Notes: generated by a model from the sequence alone, not told the origin. DNA of 64,000 bases from an uncultured Prevotellaceae bacterium (GCA_902794405.1 CADBHI010000013.1:1-64000); one strand, 5' to 3'. Counted from the stretch's first letter, positions 31,379 through 40,930 are shown. Translations and numbers: made by a program.

Positions 31379-33615
31379 TCTCCTGCAAACATATCCTGAG
31401 AACCGTGGTCGATGTGGGTTACGCGATCGTTGAGCTCGGCCAACTTACCTGAATTCCAGCGGTCGGTGGTGCCCACGAGGTAGCCTGTGATGCGCTGCAG
31501 CTTGTCGATGTTCGTAGAGCCGCACTTCGGGCACTTGGTCAGGTGGTCGTCGGCGTTCTCGTAGCCACAGTCCATACAACGGTTGCGGTTGTGGTTAACG
31601 GAGCCGTAACCCATGTCGAGGCGGTCCATCATGTCGACAACGCTCATGATGACTTGCGGATTATGGGTGGCATCGCCGTCAATTTCGACATAGAAAATGT
31701 GACCGCCACGCGTCAGGTTGTGGTAGGGAGCCTCAACCTCGGCCTTGTGGCGTGCCGAACACTTGTAGTAAACGGGCACGTGGTTGGAATTGGTATAGTA
31801 GTCGCGGTCGGTAACGCCAGGAATGATGCCAAACTCCTTGCGATCCTTCTTGGTGAACTTACCAGCAAGGCCTTCGGCTGGCGTTGCCAGCACGCTGTAG
31901 TTGTGGTGATAGCGGTCGCAGAAGTCGTTGATACGGTCCCGCATGTAAGTAATGATCTTCAGACCCAGCTCTTGTGCCTCCTCACTCTCGCCATGATGCT
32001 TGCCGATGAGGGCCACCAGACACTCGGCCAGTCCGATGAAGCCAATGCCTAGGGTTCCCTGGTTGATGACCTGCTCAACAGTATCGGTAGGCTTCAGCTT
32101 ATCGGCGCCAATCCACAAGCTCTTCATGAGCAAGGGGAATTGCTTGGCGAAGGCGGTCTTCTGGAACTGGAAGCGGTCGTCGAGTTGCTTGGCTGTGACC
32201 TCAAGCATGTTGTCGAGCTTGGCAAAGAACTGTCCGATGCGTTGCTGTTTGTCCTCGATGCTCATGCACTCGATGGCCAAGCGCACGATGTTGATGGTCG
32301 AGAACGACAGATTGCCGCGGCCGATGGAGGTCTTCGGGCCAAAGCGGTTCTCGAAGACACGGGTTCGACAGCCCATAGTAGCCACCTCATGGATATAGCG
32401 CTTGGGATCGTCTGCACGCCACTCGCTATCCTGATTGAACGATGCGTCGAGGTTCAGGAAGTTGGGGAAGAAGCGTCGTGCCGTCACCTTACAGGCCAGC
32501 TGGTAGAGGTCGAAGTTGCGATCTTCTGGCAGGTAGTTGACGCCGCGTTTCTTCTTCCAAATCTGGATGGGGAAGATGGCCGTTTCGCCACCTCCCACAC
32601 CTTCGAAGGTGGAAAGCAGAATCTCGCGCATGATGCAACGACCCTCGGCACTCGTATCCGTACCATAATTAATAGAGGAGAACACCACTTGATTGCCACC
32701 ACGCGAGTGGATGGTGTTCATGTTGTGGATAAAGGCCTCCATCGACTGGTGTACGCGACCCACAGTCTTGTTGATGGCATGCTGCTGGGCACGCTCGCGG
32801 CCTGTCAGTCCGTCGAGTGGCTTCTTGATGTAGTCCATCAGCGGCTCGTCATACAGGTCGCTGTAGTCCTCGCCGTTGAGGTCTTCGAGCGCTTTCAGCT
32901 CCTCGATATAGCTCATGCGGACGTATGGAGCCAGATAGAAGTCAAAGGCGGGAATGGCCTGACCACCGTGCATCTCGTTCTGGGCGCATTCCATTGAGAT
33001 GCAAGCCAAGACCGAAGCGGTCTCTATGCGCTTGGCGGGGCGGCTGGCTCCATGTCCTGCTATGAAGCCACAGGTCAGTATGTTGTCCAACGGGTGCTGC
33101 ACACAGGTCAGCGACTTTGTAGGATAATAGTCTTTGTCGTGGATGTGCAGATAGTTGTGTTCCACGGCATCGCGGCTCTCCTCAGAGAGCAGATAGTCGT
33201 CAACGAAAGGCTTGGTGGTTTCCGACGCGAACTTCATCATCATGCCTGCCGGCGTGTCGGCGTTCATGTTGGCGTTCTCGCGGGTCACGTCGTTGTTCTT
33301 GATGTTGACAATATCAAGGAATACATCACGTGTCTTGGCCTTACGGGCAATGGAGCGCTGGTTGCGGTAGGCAATATATTTCTGTGCCACATCCTTACGG
33401 CTCGACTTCATCAGTTCGACCTCAACCAGGTCCTGAATCTGCTCCACCGTCATCTGGTCTTCGCCCCGCTGGGCAATGCGGTCGGTAATCTGGTACAGCA
33501 ACCTTTCGTCCTCACCCTTATCGGTATGTAACATGGCCTTACGAATGGCAGCCATGATCTTCTGTTCGTTAAATCCCACTATGCGTCCGTCGCGCTTTAC
33601 TACTGTTTGTATCAT
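31375..33615 (-). CDS. nrdD: anaerobic (class III) ribonucleoside-triphosphate reductase
   Basis: A 746-residue glycyl-radical enzyme that reduces ribonucleotides without oxygen. It has an N-terminal ATP-cone (VVKRDGRIVGFNEQKIMAAI), the substrate region (MECAQNEMHGGQAIPAFDFY), a C-terminal zinc site with four cysteines (CMDCGYENADDHLTKCPKCG) and the glycyl-radical region RITGYLVGTTDRW. All parts seem intact. It needs NrdG for activation, and the only nrdG in the window is frameshifted. Its stop overlaps the start of a binding-protein gene, an unusual partner: nrdG is the normal neighbour. Confidence 0.95.
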   Translation of the reverse strand: MIQTVVKRDGRIVGFNEQKIMAAIRKAMLHTDKGEDERLLYQITDRIAQRGEDQMTVEQIQDLVEVELMKSSRKDVAQKYIAYRNQRSIARKAKTRDVFLDIVNIKNNDVTRENANMNADTPAGMMMKFASETTKPFVDDYLLSEESRDAVEHNYLHIHDKDYYPTKSLTCVQHPLDNILTCGFIAGHGASRPAKRIETASVLACISMECAQNEMHGGQAIPAFDFYLAPYVRMSYIEELKALEDLNGEDYSDLYDEPLMDYIKKPLDGLTGRERAQQHAINKTVGRVHQSMEAFIHNMNTIHSRGGNQVVFSSINYGTDTSAEGRCIMREILLSTFEGVGGGETAIFPIQIWKKKRGVNYLPEDRNFDLYQLACKVTARRFFPNFLNLDASFNQDSEWRADDPKRYIHEVATMGCRTRVFENRFGPKTSIGRGNLSFSTINIVRLAIECMSIEDKQQRIGQFFAKLDNMLEVTAKQLDDRFQFQKTAFAKQFPLLMKSLWIGADKLKPTDTVEQVINQGTLGIGFIGLAECLVALIGKHHGESEEAQELGLKIITYMRDRINDFCDRYHHNYSVLATPAEGLAGKFTKKDRKEFGIIPGVTDRDYYTNSNHVPVYYKCSARHKAEVEAPYHNLTRGGHIFYVEIDGDATHNPQVIMSVVDMMDRLDMGYGSVNHNRNRCMDCGYENADDHLTKCPKCGSTNIDKLQRITGYLVGTTDRWNSGKLAELNDRVTHIDHGSQDMFAGE

Positions 33616-33655
33616 AAGTTCTCTATAGCTTGATTATGGTTTCAGATTTGCCCTG

Positions 33656-33663
33656 CAAAGGTA
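33656..33663 (-). promoter_or_regulatory. -7 box (TACCTTTG) of the nrdD operon
   Basis: TAnnTTTG match on the minus strand 41 bases before the nrdD ATG at 33615. Confidence 0.6.
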
Positions 33664-33742
33664 CTACAAATATCTGAAAGTTTATCATTTTGGAAAACTT
33701 TTCTCGTGTTAATTAATGTCAATTAACTAATATACAACTACT

Positions 33743-33780
33743 TAAAAAAACAAAGCGGAAACTTTTGGTAAAGTTCCCGC
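33743..33780 (-). terminator. terminator of the rpoN-purE-ispG-glycosyltransferase operon
   Basis: On the minus strand, stem GCGGGAACTTT / AAAGTTTCCGC (one mismatch) followed by TTTGTTTTTTT, 28 bases past the glycosyltransferase stop. Confidence 0.75.
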
Positions 33781-33807
33781 CTGACAAGTTGTCCATTTCG
33801 GAAAAGT

Positions 33808-34749
33808 TCACTTCAGTACTTCAGCGATATGGTATAACGGTCTGCGTTTCACCTCAGTATAGATATTGCCGATGTAAACGCCTGTAATTCCAATGGATAT
33901 AAGTATGAAGCCACCCACAATCCAGATGCTCAGAATGAGCGAAGCCCAGCCAGGCACAGCCGTGCCGGTAATCAAGGCGTGAACCACATAGACGCCAATG
34001 CCCAAGGCAACAAACAGGAACAGCCAGCCCAGATAGAAGATGGCATACATGGGTTTCACGGAAAAGGCCGTGATACCGTCGAGGGCAAGATGGAGCATCT
34101 TCTTCAGGGTGTATTTCGACTGCCCGGCATACCGTTCGCTGATGACGTCGTCGACGGTAGTCGACTGAAGACCCACCTGCGGGATAAGTCCTCTCAGATA
34201 GAGGTTGTGTTCGCGATAGTCGGCCAACATGTCGAGTGCCCGGCGACTCATCAGTCGGAAGTCAGCATGATTGTAGACGCTCTCGACGCCCATCTTGCTC
34301 TGTAGCTTATAAAACATCTGCGCTGACAGACGCTTCATCATGGGGTCAGCCTGCCTCGACACTTTCACGCCATAGACAATATCGTTGCCCTGCTCCAATT
34401 CGCGCACCATCTGGGGAATGCATTCGATATCATCCTGCAAGTCAGCATCGATAGTCACGACAGCATCGGCCCATGCGCGAGCCGTCATCATGCCAGCCAT
34501 GATGGCATTCTGATGCCCCACATTACGAGAGAGGTTGATGCCTCGCACGTACCTATTTTTATGATGCAGTTCCGTGATGAGTTGCCAAGTATGGTCACGA
34601 CTTCCGTCGTTGACAAACACCATCATGGAATCAGGGCTGATAAGCCCCTCGGCTATCATCCGTTCGAAGAGTGCCGTCAGCCGTTCTACAGAATGGTTCA
34701 AAACCTCTTCCTCATTATAACAAGGCGATACAGTTGCTAATCTAATCAT
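33808..34749 (-). CDS. GT2 glycosyltransferase, polyprenyl-phosphate sugar type (GtrB/DPM-like)
   Basis: A 313-residue membrane-linked glycosyltransferase. The GT-A domain begins with TVSPCYNEEEVL and has VFVNDGSRDHTW, NLSRNVGHQNAIMAGM and the metal-binding TIDADLQDD. Two C-terminal membrane helices follow (MYAIFYLGWLFLFVALGIGV, LILSIWIVGGFILISIGIT). Such enzymes load a sugar onto undecaprenyl phosphate for modification of surface glycans. The ATG at 34749 is used; it overlaps the end of the deacetylase gene. The sugar is unknown. The pairing with a deacetylase suggests envelope-glycan work. Confidence 0.87.
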   Translation of the reverse strand: MIRLATVSPCYNEEEVLNHSVERLTALFERMIAEGLISPDSMMVFVNDGSRDHTWQLITELHHKNRYVRGINLSRNVGHQNAIMAGMMTARAWADAVVTIDADLQDDIECIPQMVRELEQGNDIVYGVKVSRQADPMMKRLSAQMFYKLQSKMGVESVYNHADFRLMSRRALDMLADYREHNLYLRGLIPQVGLQSTTVDDVISERYAGQSKYTLKKMLHLALDGITAFSVKPMYAIFYLGWLFLFVALGIGVYVVHALITGTAVPGWASLILSIWIVGGFILISIGITGVYIGNIYTEVKRRPLYHIAEVLK

Positions 34750-35530
34750 TACACTCACGATTTACAAAGTCAATATACGTGGTAAACTCATGTCCTCGGG
34801 TAAGCAGCATCTTGACAAGACGGTCGAGCCGCTCTGCCATCTGTCGGCCACTATGGTTGCGAATGATGAATGGCATCTTCAGCTCAGGATGCTCGCGCAA
34901 TTCGTAGAACTCCCATGGATGGAAATAGGTGACGAAATAGCCATCATGACCCAGGGTGCGGCGAACCAGCAGATGATAGAGCCACTGGGGCAGGTTATGA
35001 AGAGCCAGCCAGAACAGCGGAAAGCGCACCCAGGGAGTGACGGAAGCTGGAATCTGAACCACGCCATCCTTCACAAACCAAGTACGCGGTTCCGTCAGAT
35101 GCATGTAGCGTCCTGGAATGAAAGCAGGGTTCAGCGACGAATTGTAGCGATAGCCCACCCGCTTGATCTCCGACTCCACGACAGGGAACATGCGGGGTTG
35201 ACGATAGCCGAAGACGGTACGGCCTGTCACTCGCTCAACGATGTTCTTCGAGCGTTCGAAATCCGTCTCTGCCGGCTGCCAATGGTCTACACCGTGGCAG
35301 GCCACCTCGTGCCCCTCGTCCATGATGCGCTGCATCACCTCTGGGGCATGTTCGGCAAAATTGCCAGTACAGAAAAACGTAGCATGAACGCCGTTCTGCT
35401 TCAATACGTCAAGGATACGGTTCGTACCCTCAATCGACACCTTCATGCCCTCCTCTAACGAGTAGGCTACGCCATGCTCACGAGGCACATCGAACTCTTC
35501 TGTGTCGAAACTCAATAATATTGCTCCCAT
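34742..35530 (-). CDS. polysaccharide deacetylase family protein (NodB-like)
   Basis: A 262-residue carbohydrate esterase 4-type protein. Motif 1 is LLSFDTEEFD; motif 2 is the histidine pair in EVACHGVDHWQP; the arginine region is FGYRQPRMFP; the histidine of YFHPWEFY is typical of the C-terminal part. No signal peptide is seen, so it acts in the cytosol, likely on a lipid-linked or nucleotide-linked sugar. The 3' end overlaps the glycosyltransferase by 8 bases, so the two probably act on the same glycan. Confidence 0.85.
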   Translation of the reverse strand: MGAILLSFDTEEFDVPREHGVAYSLEEGMKVSIEGTNRILDVLKQNGVHATFFCTGNFAEHAPEVMQRIMDEGHEVACHGVDHWQPAETDFERSKNIVERVTGRTVFGYRQPRMFPVVESEIKRVGYRYNSSLNPAFIPGRYMHLTEPRTWFVKDGVVQIPASVTPWVRFPLFWLALHNLPQWLYHLLVRRTLGHDGYFVTYFHPWEFYELREHPELKMPFIIRNHSGRQMAERLDRLVKMLLTRGHEFTTYIDFVNRECND

Positions 35531-35557
35531 TGTTCTATCTAATTGAAGTATTCATCT

Positions 35558-36136
35558 TTAAGGCATCAGTTCAGCCAAGGTCTGCAGCAGTTGGTTGCCA
35601 CGCAAATCCTTGGCAACTATCTGACCTTGCTGGTCAATCAGCACGTTAGAAGGGATGGAACGCACCTTGTAGAGCGTGGCACCCATACTGTCCCAACCCC
35701 CAAGATCGCTCATCTGCGGCCACGGCATATTGAGCTGCTCTATAGCATTTACCCAGGCATCATGGTCGTTGTCGAGCGACACGCCTATAACCTCCAAGCC
35801 CTTGGAATGGTATTCGGCATAAGCCCTGACAACATGGGGCATCTCTGCACGGCAGGGACCACACCACGAAGCCCAGAAGTCGACGAGCGTGTATTTGTTT
35901 TTCCCGACATAGTCACTTAGACGTACCATATTCCCCTGAATACCTGGCAGTTCAATATCTACATATTTATTACCGATCTCTGTCCCCTCAGGCATTGCGG
36001 CACCTTCCGTCTCAACGTTCTCGACTTCGGGTTCCTGCTGTTCGGAGACGGCTGTACTTGAGGAATCATTCACCTTTTGCTGGTTACAGGCAGCCAGCAA
36101 CATGGCAGCAAAGCCTACTATCAGTAGTTTTTTCAT
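35558..36136 (-). CDS. TlpA/ResA-like thioredoxin lipoprotein
   Basis: A 192-residue envelope thioredoxin. The signal peptide ends with LLAAC (cysteine 17). A short acidic linker follows, then a TlpA/ResA-type thioredoxin domain with the redox pair in FWASWCGPCRAEMP and the cis-proline region VRSIPSNVLID. It reduces or handles disulfides of exported proteins, for example cytochrome precursors, by family knowledge. It sits 3 bases after ispG in the long minus-strand operon. Confidence 0.88.
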   Translation of the reverse strand: MKKLLIVGFAAMLLAACNQQKVNDSSSTAVSEQQEPEVENVETEGAAMPEGTEIGNKYVDIELPGIQGNMVRLSDYVGKNKYTLVDFWASWCGPCRAEMPHVVRAYAEYHSKGLEVIGVSLDNDHDAWVNAIEQLNMPWPQMSDLGGWDSMGATLYKVRSIPSNVLIDQQGQIVAKDLRGNQLLQTLAELMP

Positions 36137-36139
36137 ACG

Positions 36140-37516
36140 TTATTTTTTATTGTCGTTAGCAATCAGTTCCAATAAGCGGTCAACGGCTTCAGCCTCTGGA
36201 ATGTTTTTCGCTACACACTCCTTCTGGCGATAGAGCGAAATCTTTCCACGGCCAGCACCAACATAGCCATAGTCGGCATCGGCCATCTCGCCTGGACCGT
36301 TAACAATACAGCCCATGATGCCAATCTTCAGACCAACCAAATGACTGGTCGCAGCCTTGATGCGGGCAATGGTGTCCTGCAGGTTGTAGAGCGTACGGCC
36401 ACAACCAGGACAGGAGATATACTCGGTCTTGGTGAATTTGATGCGGGCAGCCTGAAGAATGGCGTCGGCCAAACCGACTAACTGTTCGCGGGAGAACTGC
36501 GAACCACACAATTCCAGCTTTGTGGCCTTGCGGTCGATGAGCAAGCCTCCGACTGACATAGCAGCCTTCAGCTGTAAGGTCTCCCATTCAGGGGCATCAA
36601 CGGCAAGTGTGATAGTGTCGTCCTTGATGGAAGCTTCTGCTTCTTCGCGCAACTTCGTGCATTCAGGAATGAGCTCCACCAGCTTTTTTGCTACGGGAAT
36701 TTCACATTCAGGCTCCTCGCTGAGCGAGACACGGATGGTATCGCCAATACCCTCTGTCAAAAGGGCACCGATACCGACGGCACTCTTGATACGGCCGTCC
36801 TCACCCTCGCCAGCCTCAGTAACGCCAAGATGCAGAGGGTAGTGCATGTCTTCCTGGTCCATCGTCTTTACCAACAAGCGGACGGTAGTCACCATAACAA
36901 CCGTATTCGAAGCCTTGATGCTAATAACCACATCGTTGAAGTTCTCGCGGCGGAAAATACGCAGGAACTCCATACAGCTCTCTACAATGCCCTCTGGTGT
37001 ATCGCCATAGCGCGACATGATACGGTCACTGAGCGAACCGTGGTTCACGCCGATTCGCACGGCTGTCTTGTGCTGCTTACATATATTAATAAAAGGTATC
37101 AGCTTTGCCTCAATCTTCTTCAACTCTGCCTGATACTCCTCATCGGTATACTCAAGATGTTTAAAGGTGCGGCCTGGGTCTACGTAATTGCCAGGATTGA
37201 TACGCACCTTCTCACAGTATTGTGCAGCAACGTCGGCTGTATGGGCGGTAAAGTGGACATCGGCCACCAAGGGCTGAGAATAGCCGTCCGACTTCAGCCA
37301 GGCCGAGATGTTCTTCATATTCTCAGCCTCGCGAGTTCCCTGCGTGGTAAATCTCACCAGCTCACCACCAGCATCGATGATGCGCTTGGCCTGTGCCACA
37401 CAGCCTTCCGTATCGTTGGTATCGACAGTAGCCATCGACTGAATCCTGATGGGATTATCACCACCGATAGCAATCTGGCCTACGTGACAGACACTACTAA
37501 TTCGTCTTATACTCAT
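36140..37516 (-). CDS. ispG: 4-hydroxy-3-methylbut-2-enyl-diphosphate synthase
   Basis: A 458-residue enzyme of the MEP isoprenoid pathway. It starts with a TIM barrel (IGGDNPIRIQSMATVDTNDT, VADVHFTAHTA, GVNHGSLSDRIM, HLGVTEAGEGEDGRIKSAVG) and ends with the iron-sulfur domain (SCPGCGRT and GIMGCIVNGPGEMADADYGY). About 85 residues (roughly 286-370) lie between them, making it longer than the E. coli enzyme of about 370 residues. This is the reduced form of the extra central domain seen in Bacteroidetes and plants. It overlaps the purE end by 20 bases. Confidence 0.93.
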   Translation of the reverse strand: MSIRRISSVCHVGQIAIGGDNPIRIQSMATVDTNDTEGCVAQAKRIIDAGGELVRFTTQGTREAENMKNISAWLKSDGYSQPLVADVHFTAHTADVAAQYCEKVRINPGNYVDPGRTFKHLEYTDEEYQAELKKIEAKLIPFINICKQHKTAVRIGVNHGSLSDRIMSRYGDTPEGIVESCMEFLRIFRRENFNDVVISIKASNTVVMVTTVRLLVKTMDQEDMHYPLHLGVTEAGEGEDGRIKSAVGIGALLTEGIGDTIRVSLSEEPECEIPVAKKLVELIPECTKLREEAEASIKDDTITLAVDAPEWETLQLKAAMSVGGLLIDRKATKLELCGSQFSREQLVGLADAILQAARIKFTKTEYISCPGCGRTLYNLQDTIARIKAATSHLVGLKIGIMGCIVNGPGEMADADYGYVGAGRGKISLYRQKECVAKNIPEAEAVDRLLELIANDNKK

Positions 37517-38003
37517 ATTTGATTTCTGACAGTTCCTTGTTGGCCTTTTCTATCTTCACCTTCAAGCTACCTTTGTAGACAGCAAGACGCTGGGCAATAG
37601 CAGCATCGCCAAGAGCAAGCATCTCAACAGCGAGAATGGCAGCATTCTGGGCGCCATTAACACCTACCGTCGCCACAGGAATGCCCGGTGGCATCTGAAT
37701 AATTGAAAGCATGGCATCGAGACCGTCGAGCATGCCTTTGATGGGAACGCCAATGACAGGCAGGGTGGTAGAGGCTGCGATGACGCCTGGTAGTGCGGCC
37801 GCCATGCCGGCACCAGCAATAATCACCTTGATACCACGGTCCTTGGCTCCCTTGGCAAAAGCCTCAACAGCATCTGGAGTACGATGGGCCGAAAGGGCGT
37901 TAACTTCGAACGGCACCTGCATCTCGTCAAGCAGCTTGCAGGCTTTCTCCATAACGGGCAGGTCACTTGTGCTGCCCATGATAATACTTACTAATGGGGT
38001 CAT
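37497..38003 (-). CDS. purE: N5-carboxyaminoimidazole ribonucleotide mutase
   Basis: A 168-residue class I PurE, which moves the carboxyl group in purine synthesis. Signatures: IIMGSTSDLPVMEKACKLLD, the active-site histidine in ALSAHRTPD, and AGAGMAAALPGVIAA. Length and motifs match the family. It is co-transcribed with ispG (20-base overlap) and lies 13 bases after the PAP2 protein. Confidence 0.95.
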   Translation of the reverse strand: MTPLVSIIMGSTSDLPVMEKACKLLDEMQVPFEVNALSAHRTPDAVEAFAKGAKDRGIKVIIAGAGMAAALPGVIAASTTLPVIGVPIKGMLDGLDAMLSIIQMPPGIPVATVGVNGAQNAAILAVEMLALGDAAIAQRLAVYKGSLKVKIEKANKELSEIKYEYKTN

Positions 38004-38016
38004 ATATGTTTAGAAT

Positions 38017-38646
38017 TTAGAGTTTCAAAATAGCGAAGAAGGCACAGAAGAAGCCTATGACGAAGCCTGCCACCACCTGCAGGAGGGTATGCTGACGCAG
38101 AATCATACGACTAGAACCGAGAATACCGGCAATGACGAGCACCAGACTAAACCACCAGGTAGGATTGAAGCGGAACACTTCAGAGAAGATGAACAACGCC
38201 CCAGCCACGCCACCGATACCTGCCATGTGGGTGGAAATCTTCCACCAAACGTTAATGATGGCACATACAATCTGGATAATTAGCGCGCTGGCCACGATAC
38301 TCCTCATGAAAAAAGGAATATGCATCTGCTCCATGAAATAGAAGCACATAAAGTAGCAGAGGATGGAGAGCACATAAGGCACTATACGCCTTTCACGACT
38401 GCCCAGCTCAAGTAGCGACCACCCCTGATACCGCCTATACAGATGAATCAGGAACGTTGGCAACAGAATAGTGAAGAAATAAACCACAGACAGCACATAG
38501 AACTTATAACTGGGCAGGTACTGGCTCAGATAACTTAGGAAAAACAATGCTGCCAGTCCTAAGATAGGCAGGTAGAAAGGAGTAAACACCATACTCACAA
38601 TTCTAGCCGAAAGAATGATTTGTCTCTCGCGGGTCATCTTTCTCAT
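38017..38646 (-). CDS. PAP2-family membrane protein
   Basis: A protein of about 209 residues with about six hydrophobic segments. The PAP2 phosphatase signature is partly recognisable: KISTHMAG takes the place of the PSGH motif and SRMILRQHTLLQVVAG fits SR.....H. Members hydrolyse lipid diphosphates such as undecaprenyl diphosphate. The first motif (K......RP) is not clear here, so activity is uncertain. The ATG at 38646 is chosen over an upstream GTG. It lies 11 bases after rpoN. Confidence 0.7.
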   Translation of the reverse strand: MRKMTRERQIILSARIVSMVFTPFYLPILGLAALFFLSYLSQYLPSYKFYVLSVVYFFTILLPTFLIHLYRRYQGWSLLELGSRERRIVPYVLSILCYFMCFYFMEQMHIPFFMRSIVASALIIQIVCAIINVWWKISTHMAGIGGVAGALFIFSEVFRFNPTWWFSLVLVIAGILGSSRMILRQHTLLQVVAGFVIGFFCAFFAILKL

Positions 38647-38656
38647 ACTTATCACA

Positions 38657-40168
38657 TCACTTTCTTAGTCTTGCAATGGGTATTCCCAATTGCTCACGAT
38701 ATTTGGCCACAGTGCGCCGTGCTATAGAAAAGCCTCGGTCGCTCATCATCTTGGTGAGCACTTCGTCGCTCAACGGCCTATGCTTGTCTTCGCCATCGAT
38801 GATTTCTCGTAATACAGCCTTGATCTGTCGGGTAGAGAACTCCTCACCTTGTTCCGTCACATAACTGTCACTAAAGAAATGACGCAACGGGAAAGTTCCC
38901 CAACGCGTTTGGGCATATTTTGAGTTGCTGACACGCGATACTGTGGACAGGTTAAGACCTGTACGTTCGGCAATATCCTTCAAAATCATCGGTCGTAATG
39001 AGGACTCGTCACCATCGAGGAAGAACTGTCGCTGCATGCTGATGATGGCCTGCATTGTAACCGTCAGCGTATGACGCCTTACACGGATGGCCTCAATGAA
39101 GTTCTGAGCCGCATCTACCTTTTTCTTAATATAGAGTAGTGCCTCCTTCGTCTGCCGGCTCAGCTGTTCCTTGCTCTGCTGGTATTCCTTCATGGAGTCG
39201 ACGAACGATTGCGAGACCTTCAGCTCCGGCAATTCACTCTGGTTCAGGGTGAAGGTAATGGTGCCGTCGTCCAACGTCTCGACGATGAAATCAGGCGTTA
39301 TCTGCTGCATGCTACGGCCAATGCTTTCACCCATCGACGCACCTGGCTTTGGATTCAGCTTGCGCAGTTCGCCGAACAATGTCTTGGCCTGCAGGTCCGT
39401 CAGCTTCAACGCTGATTGTATACGGCTCCAATGTTTCTTGGTAAAGGCTTCAAAGTAGTTGGTAATCACTCGTTTCATCAGCCCCTTCAATACCGACTCT
39501 TCACGACGTTCAATCTGCAGTAGCAGACATTCTTGAAGTGAACGGCCTCCAATGCCGGCAGGGTCCAGCGTCTGCAAACGATACAGCACCTGCTCTATCT
39601 CATCGACCGTAGCGTCTATTCCCTGATAGATGGCCAGTTCGTCGCTGATGGCAACCATCTGCTTGCGGAGCAGACCATCGTCGTCGAGCGAACCTATAAG
39701 ATACTCCATGATGCTGCGCTCACGGTCTGTGAGTGGCATCAATCCCATCTGCTGCTTCAGATAGTCGTAGAAGGATTCCGTCTGTCCGAAAGCCCAGTCC
39801 TCACGTTCCTCTTCAATATTGTTGCCGTCGTGGTAGACGGGTAAGTCCTCATCGTCACGGCCAATGCCCTGCAAGGCATCGTCCAAGGCCGACTGCCAAT
39901 CTTCGCGTTCACGCTGACTGTCATAATCCTCAGCAGCATCAGCACCAAACTGGTCGTCAAAGTAGTCGGAAGAGACATCGGCATCTTCCTGACTCTCCGT
40001 GCCAACCTCCAAAGCCGGATTATCGTCCATCTCGGCGTTAACGCGTTCAATCAGCTGAGCTATAGGCAATTCCATCAGCTGTGCCTGCAGCAACTTCTGC
40101 TGCGAGATGTTCTGCATCAGCTTTTGTTCCTGCCTAAGTTCCTGTATTTGTGAAAACTTCTCAGCCAT
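38657..40168 (-). CDS. rpoN: RNA polymerase sigma-54 factor
   Basis: A 503-residue sigma-54. Region I is glutamine/leucine-rich (LRQEQKLMQNISQQKLLQAQ). An acidic region II follows (about 45-120, many D/E). The core-binding and helix-turn-helix parts follow (LNLSTVSRVSNSKYAQTRWG, PLRHFFSD), and the C-terminal RpoN box reads ARRTVAKYREQLGIP. It needs an AAA activator, none of which is encoded here. It is second in an eight-gene minus-strand operon, directly after a conserved unknown gene. Confidence 0.95.
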   Translation of the reverse strand: MAEKFSQIQELRQEQKLMQNISQQKLLQAQLMELPIAQLIERVNAEMDDNPALEVGTESQEDADVSSDYFDDQFGADAAEDYDSQREREDWQSALDDALQGIGRDDEDLPVYHDGNNIEEEREDWAFGQTESFYDYLKQQMGLMPLTDRERSIMEYLIGSLDDDGLLRKQMVAISDELAIYQGIDATVDEIEQVLYRLQTLDPAGIGGRSLQECLLLQIERREESVLKGLMKRVITNYFEAFTKKHWSRIQSALKLTDLQAKTLFGELRKLNPKPGASMGESIGRSMQQITPDFIVETLDDGTITFTLNQSELPELKVSQSFVDSMKEYQQSKEQLSRQTKEALLYIKKKVDAAQNFIEAIRVRRHTLTVTMQAIISMQRQFFLDGDESSLRPMILKDIAERTGLNLSTVSRVSNSKYAQTRWGTFPLRHFFSDSYVTEQGEEFSTRQIKAVLREIIDGEDKHRPLSDEVLTKMMSDRGFSIARRTVAKYREQLGIPIARLRK

Positions 40169-40825
40169 TTAACGTATATTCCTATAATAGTCTTTCAATT
40201 TTTCGGCAAGGGCTGCCAATTCGTTCGTCTCGCTATTACCATAGCGGTTCCAGATGGTCTGACATGGTACCATAAGGGAACTGAAAATCACATCGCGACG
40301 GTTCAGATAAGGATCACAATGCTGATAGATGTCCAGCAACTCAACCACCACGTCGGTCTTGACGCATATCAGTCTGGCCAGTTCCTGCACCTCCGGCGTA
40401 TCGACGACCATAGTTGCTGGGGTCAAACGGAAGTAAAGGTCAAGCACAAGAATCAGCATCACAGGCGTCAGACTCGAATCTTCGGGTAATGGCTGCCAGT
40501 CCTTCTCCCATGTCTCTGCTGTCTCAACACCTTCGTAGAACTCGTCGGCACGACCAAAGCCTTTCATCTCACGGAGAAGACTAACGGCACGCGACAGCCG
40601 TCGGGGATCCTCGCTGTAAGTCTTCCAGATACGTTCTATACGCGGCGTCTCTAAAACGCTGATTTTCCCCATCTTCTCGGCCAGCAGCTGCGGATGAATA
40701 TGCAATTCAAGTCCAAGCTCCACCATCTCACGGCTATACACAGGCTTCTGTCCGACAGGACGTCGAAGGTATAGCTGCATCAACAGTAGCCAATAGTCAT
40801 CTTGCCATTTTGAGTTTCTTGCCAT
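40169..40825 (-). CDS. conserved protein of unknown function upstream of rpoN
   Basis: A 218-residue, mostly helical, probably cytosolic protein starting MARNSKWQDDYWLLLMQLY. The start is set by a promoter box at 40848-40855; the longer frame to 40858 would begin upstream of it. It ends with EKLKDYYRNIR right at the rpoN start (no gap). I do not recognise a domain. Its fixed place before rpoN suggests a conserved Bacteroidales gene, by inference. Confidence 0.6.
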   Translation of the reverse strand: MARNSKWQDDYWLLLMQLYLRRPVGQKPVYSREMVELGLELHIHPQLLAEKMGKISVLETPRIERIWKTYSEDPRRLSRAVSLLREMKGFGRADEFYEGVETAETWEKDWQPLPEDSSLTPVMLILVLDLYFRLTPATMVVDTPEVQELARLICVKTDVVVELLDIYQHCDPYLNRRDVIFSSLMVPCQTIWNRYGNSETNELAALAEKLKDYYRNIR

Positions 40826-40847
40826 AGTTTCCCCTAAGATTTGTGTG

Positions 40848-40855
40848 CAAAGATA
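40848..40855 (-). promoter_or_regulatory. -7 box (TATCTTTG) of the long rpoN operon
   Basis: TAnnTTTG match on the minus strand 22 bases before the ATG at 40825. No other clear promoter is seen until the terminator at 33743-33780, so eight genes may share this transcript. Confidence 0.6.
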
Positions 40856-40930
40856 CAAAATAATTGATAATTCATAGCAAGCAAATCGAATAAAATTAGG
40901 TTCAGCATCAGATAATTGATAATTATTTTG

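Noticed and set aside
31543-33531. plus-strand open frames of 130-285 codons opposite nrdD
   Set aside because: They are shadows of nrdD, which has full family motifs on the minus strand.
33616-33807. a hidden small gene between nrdD and the glycosyltransferase
   Set aside because: The gap is AT-rich with a promoter and a terminator but no convincing coding frame.
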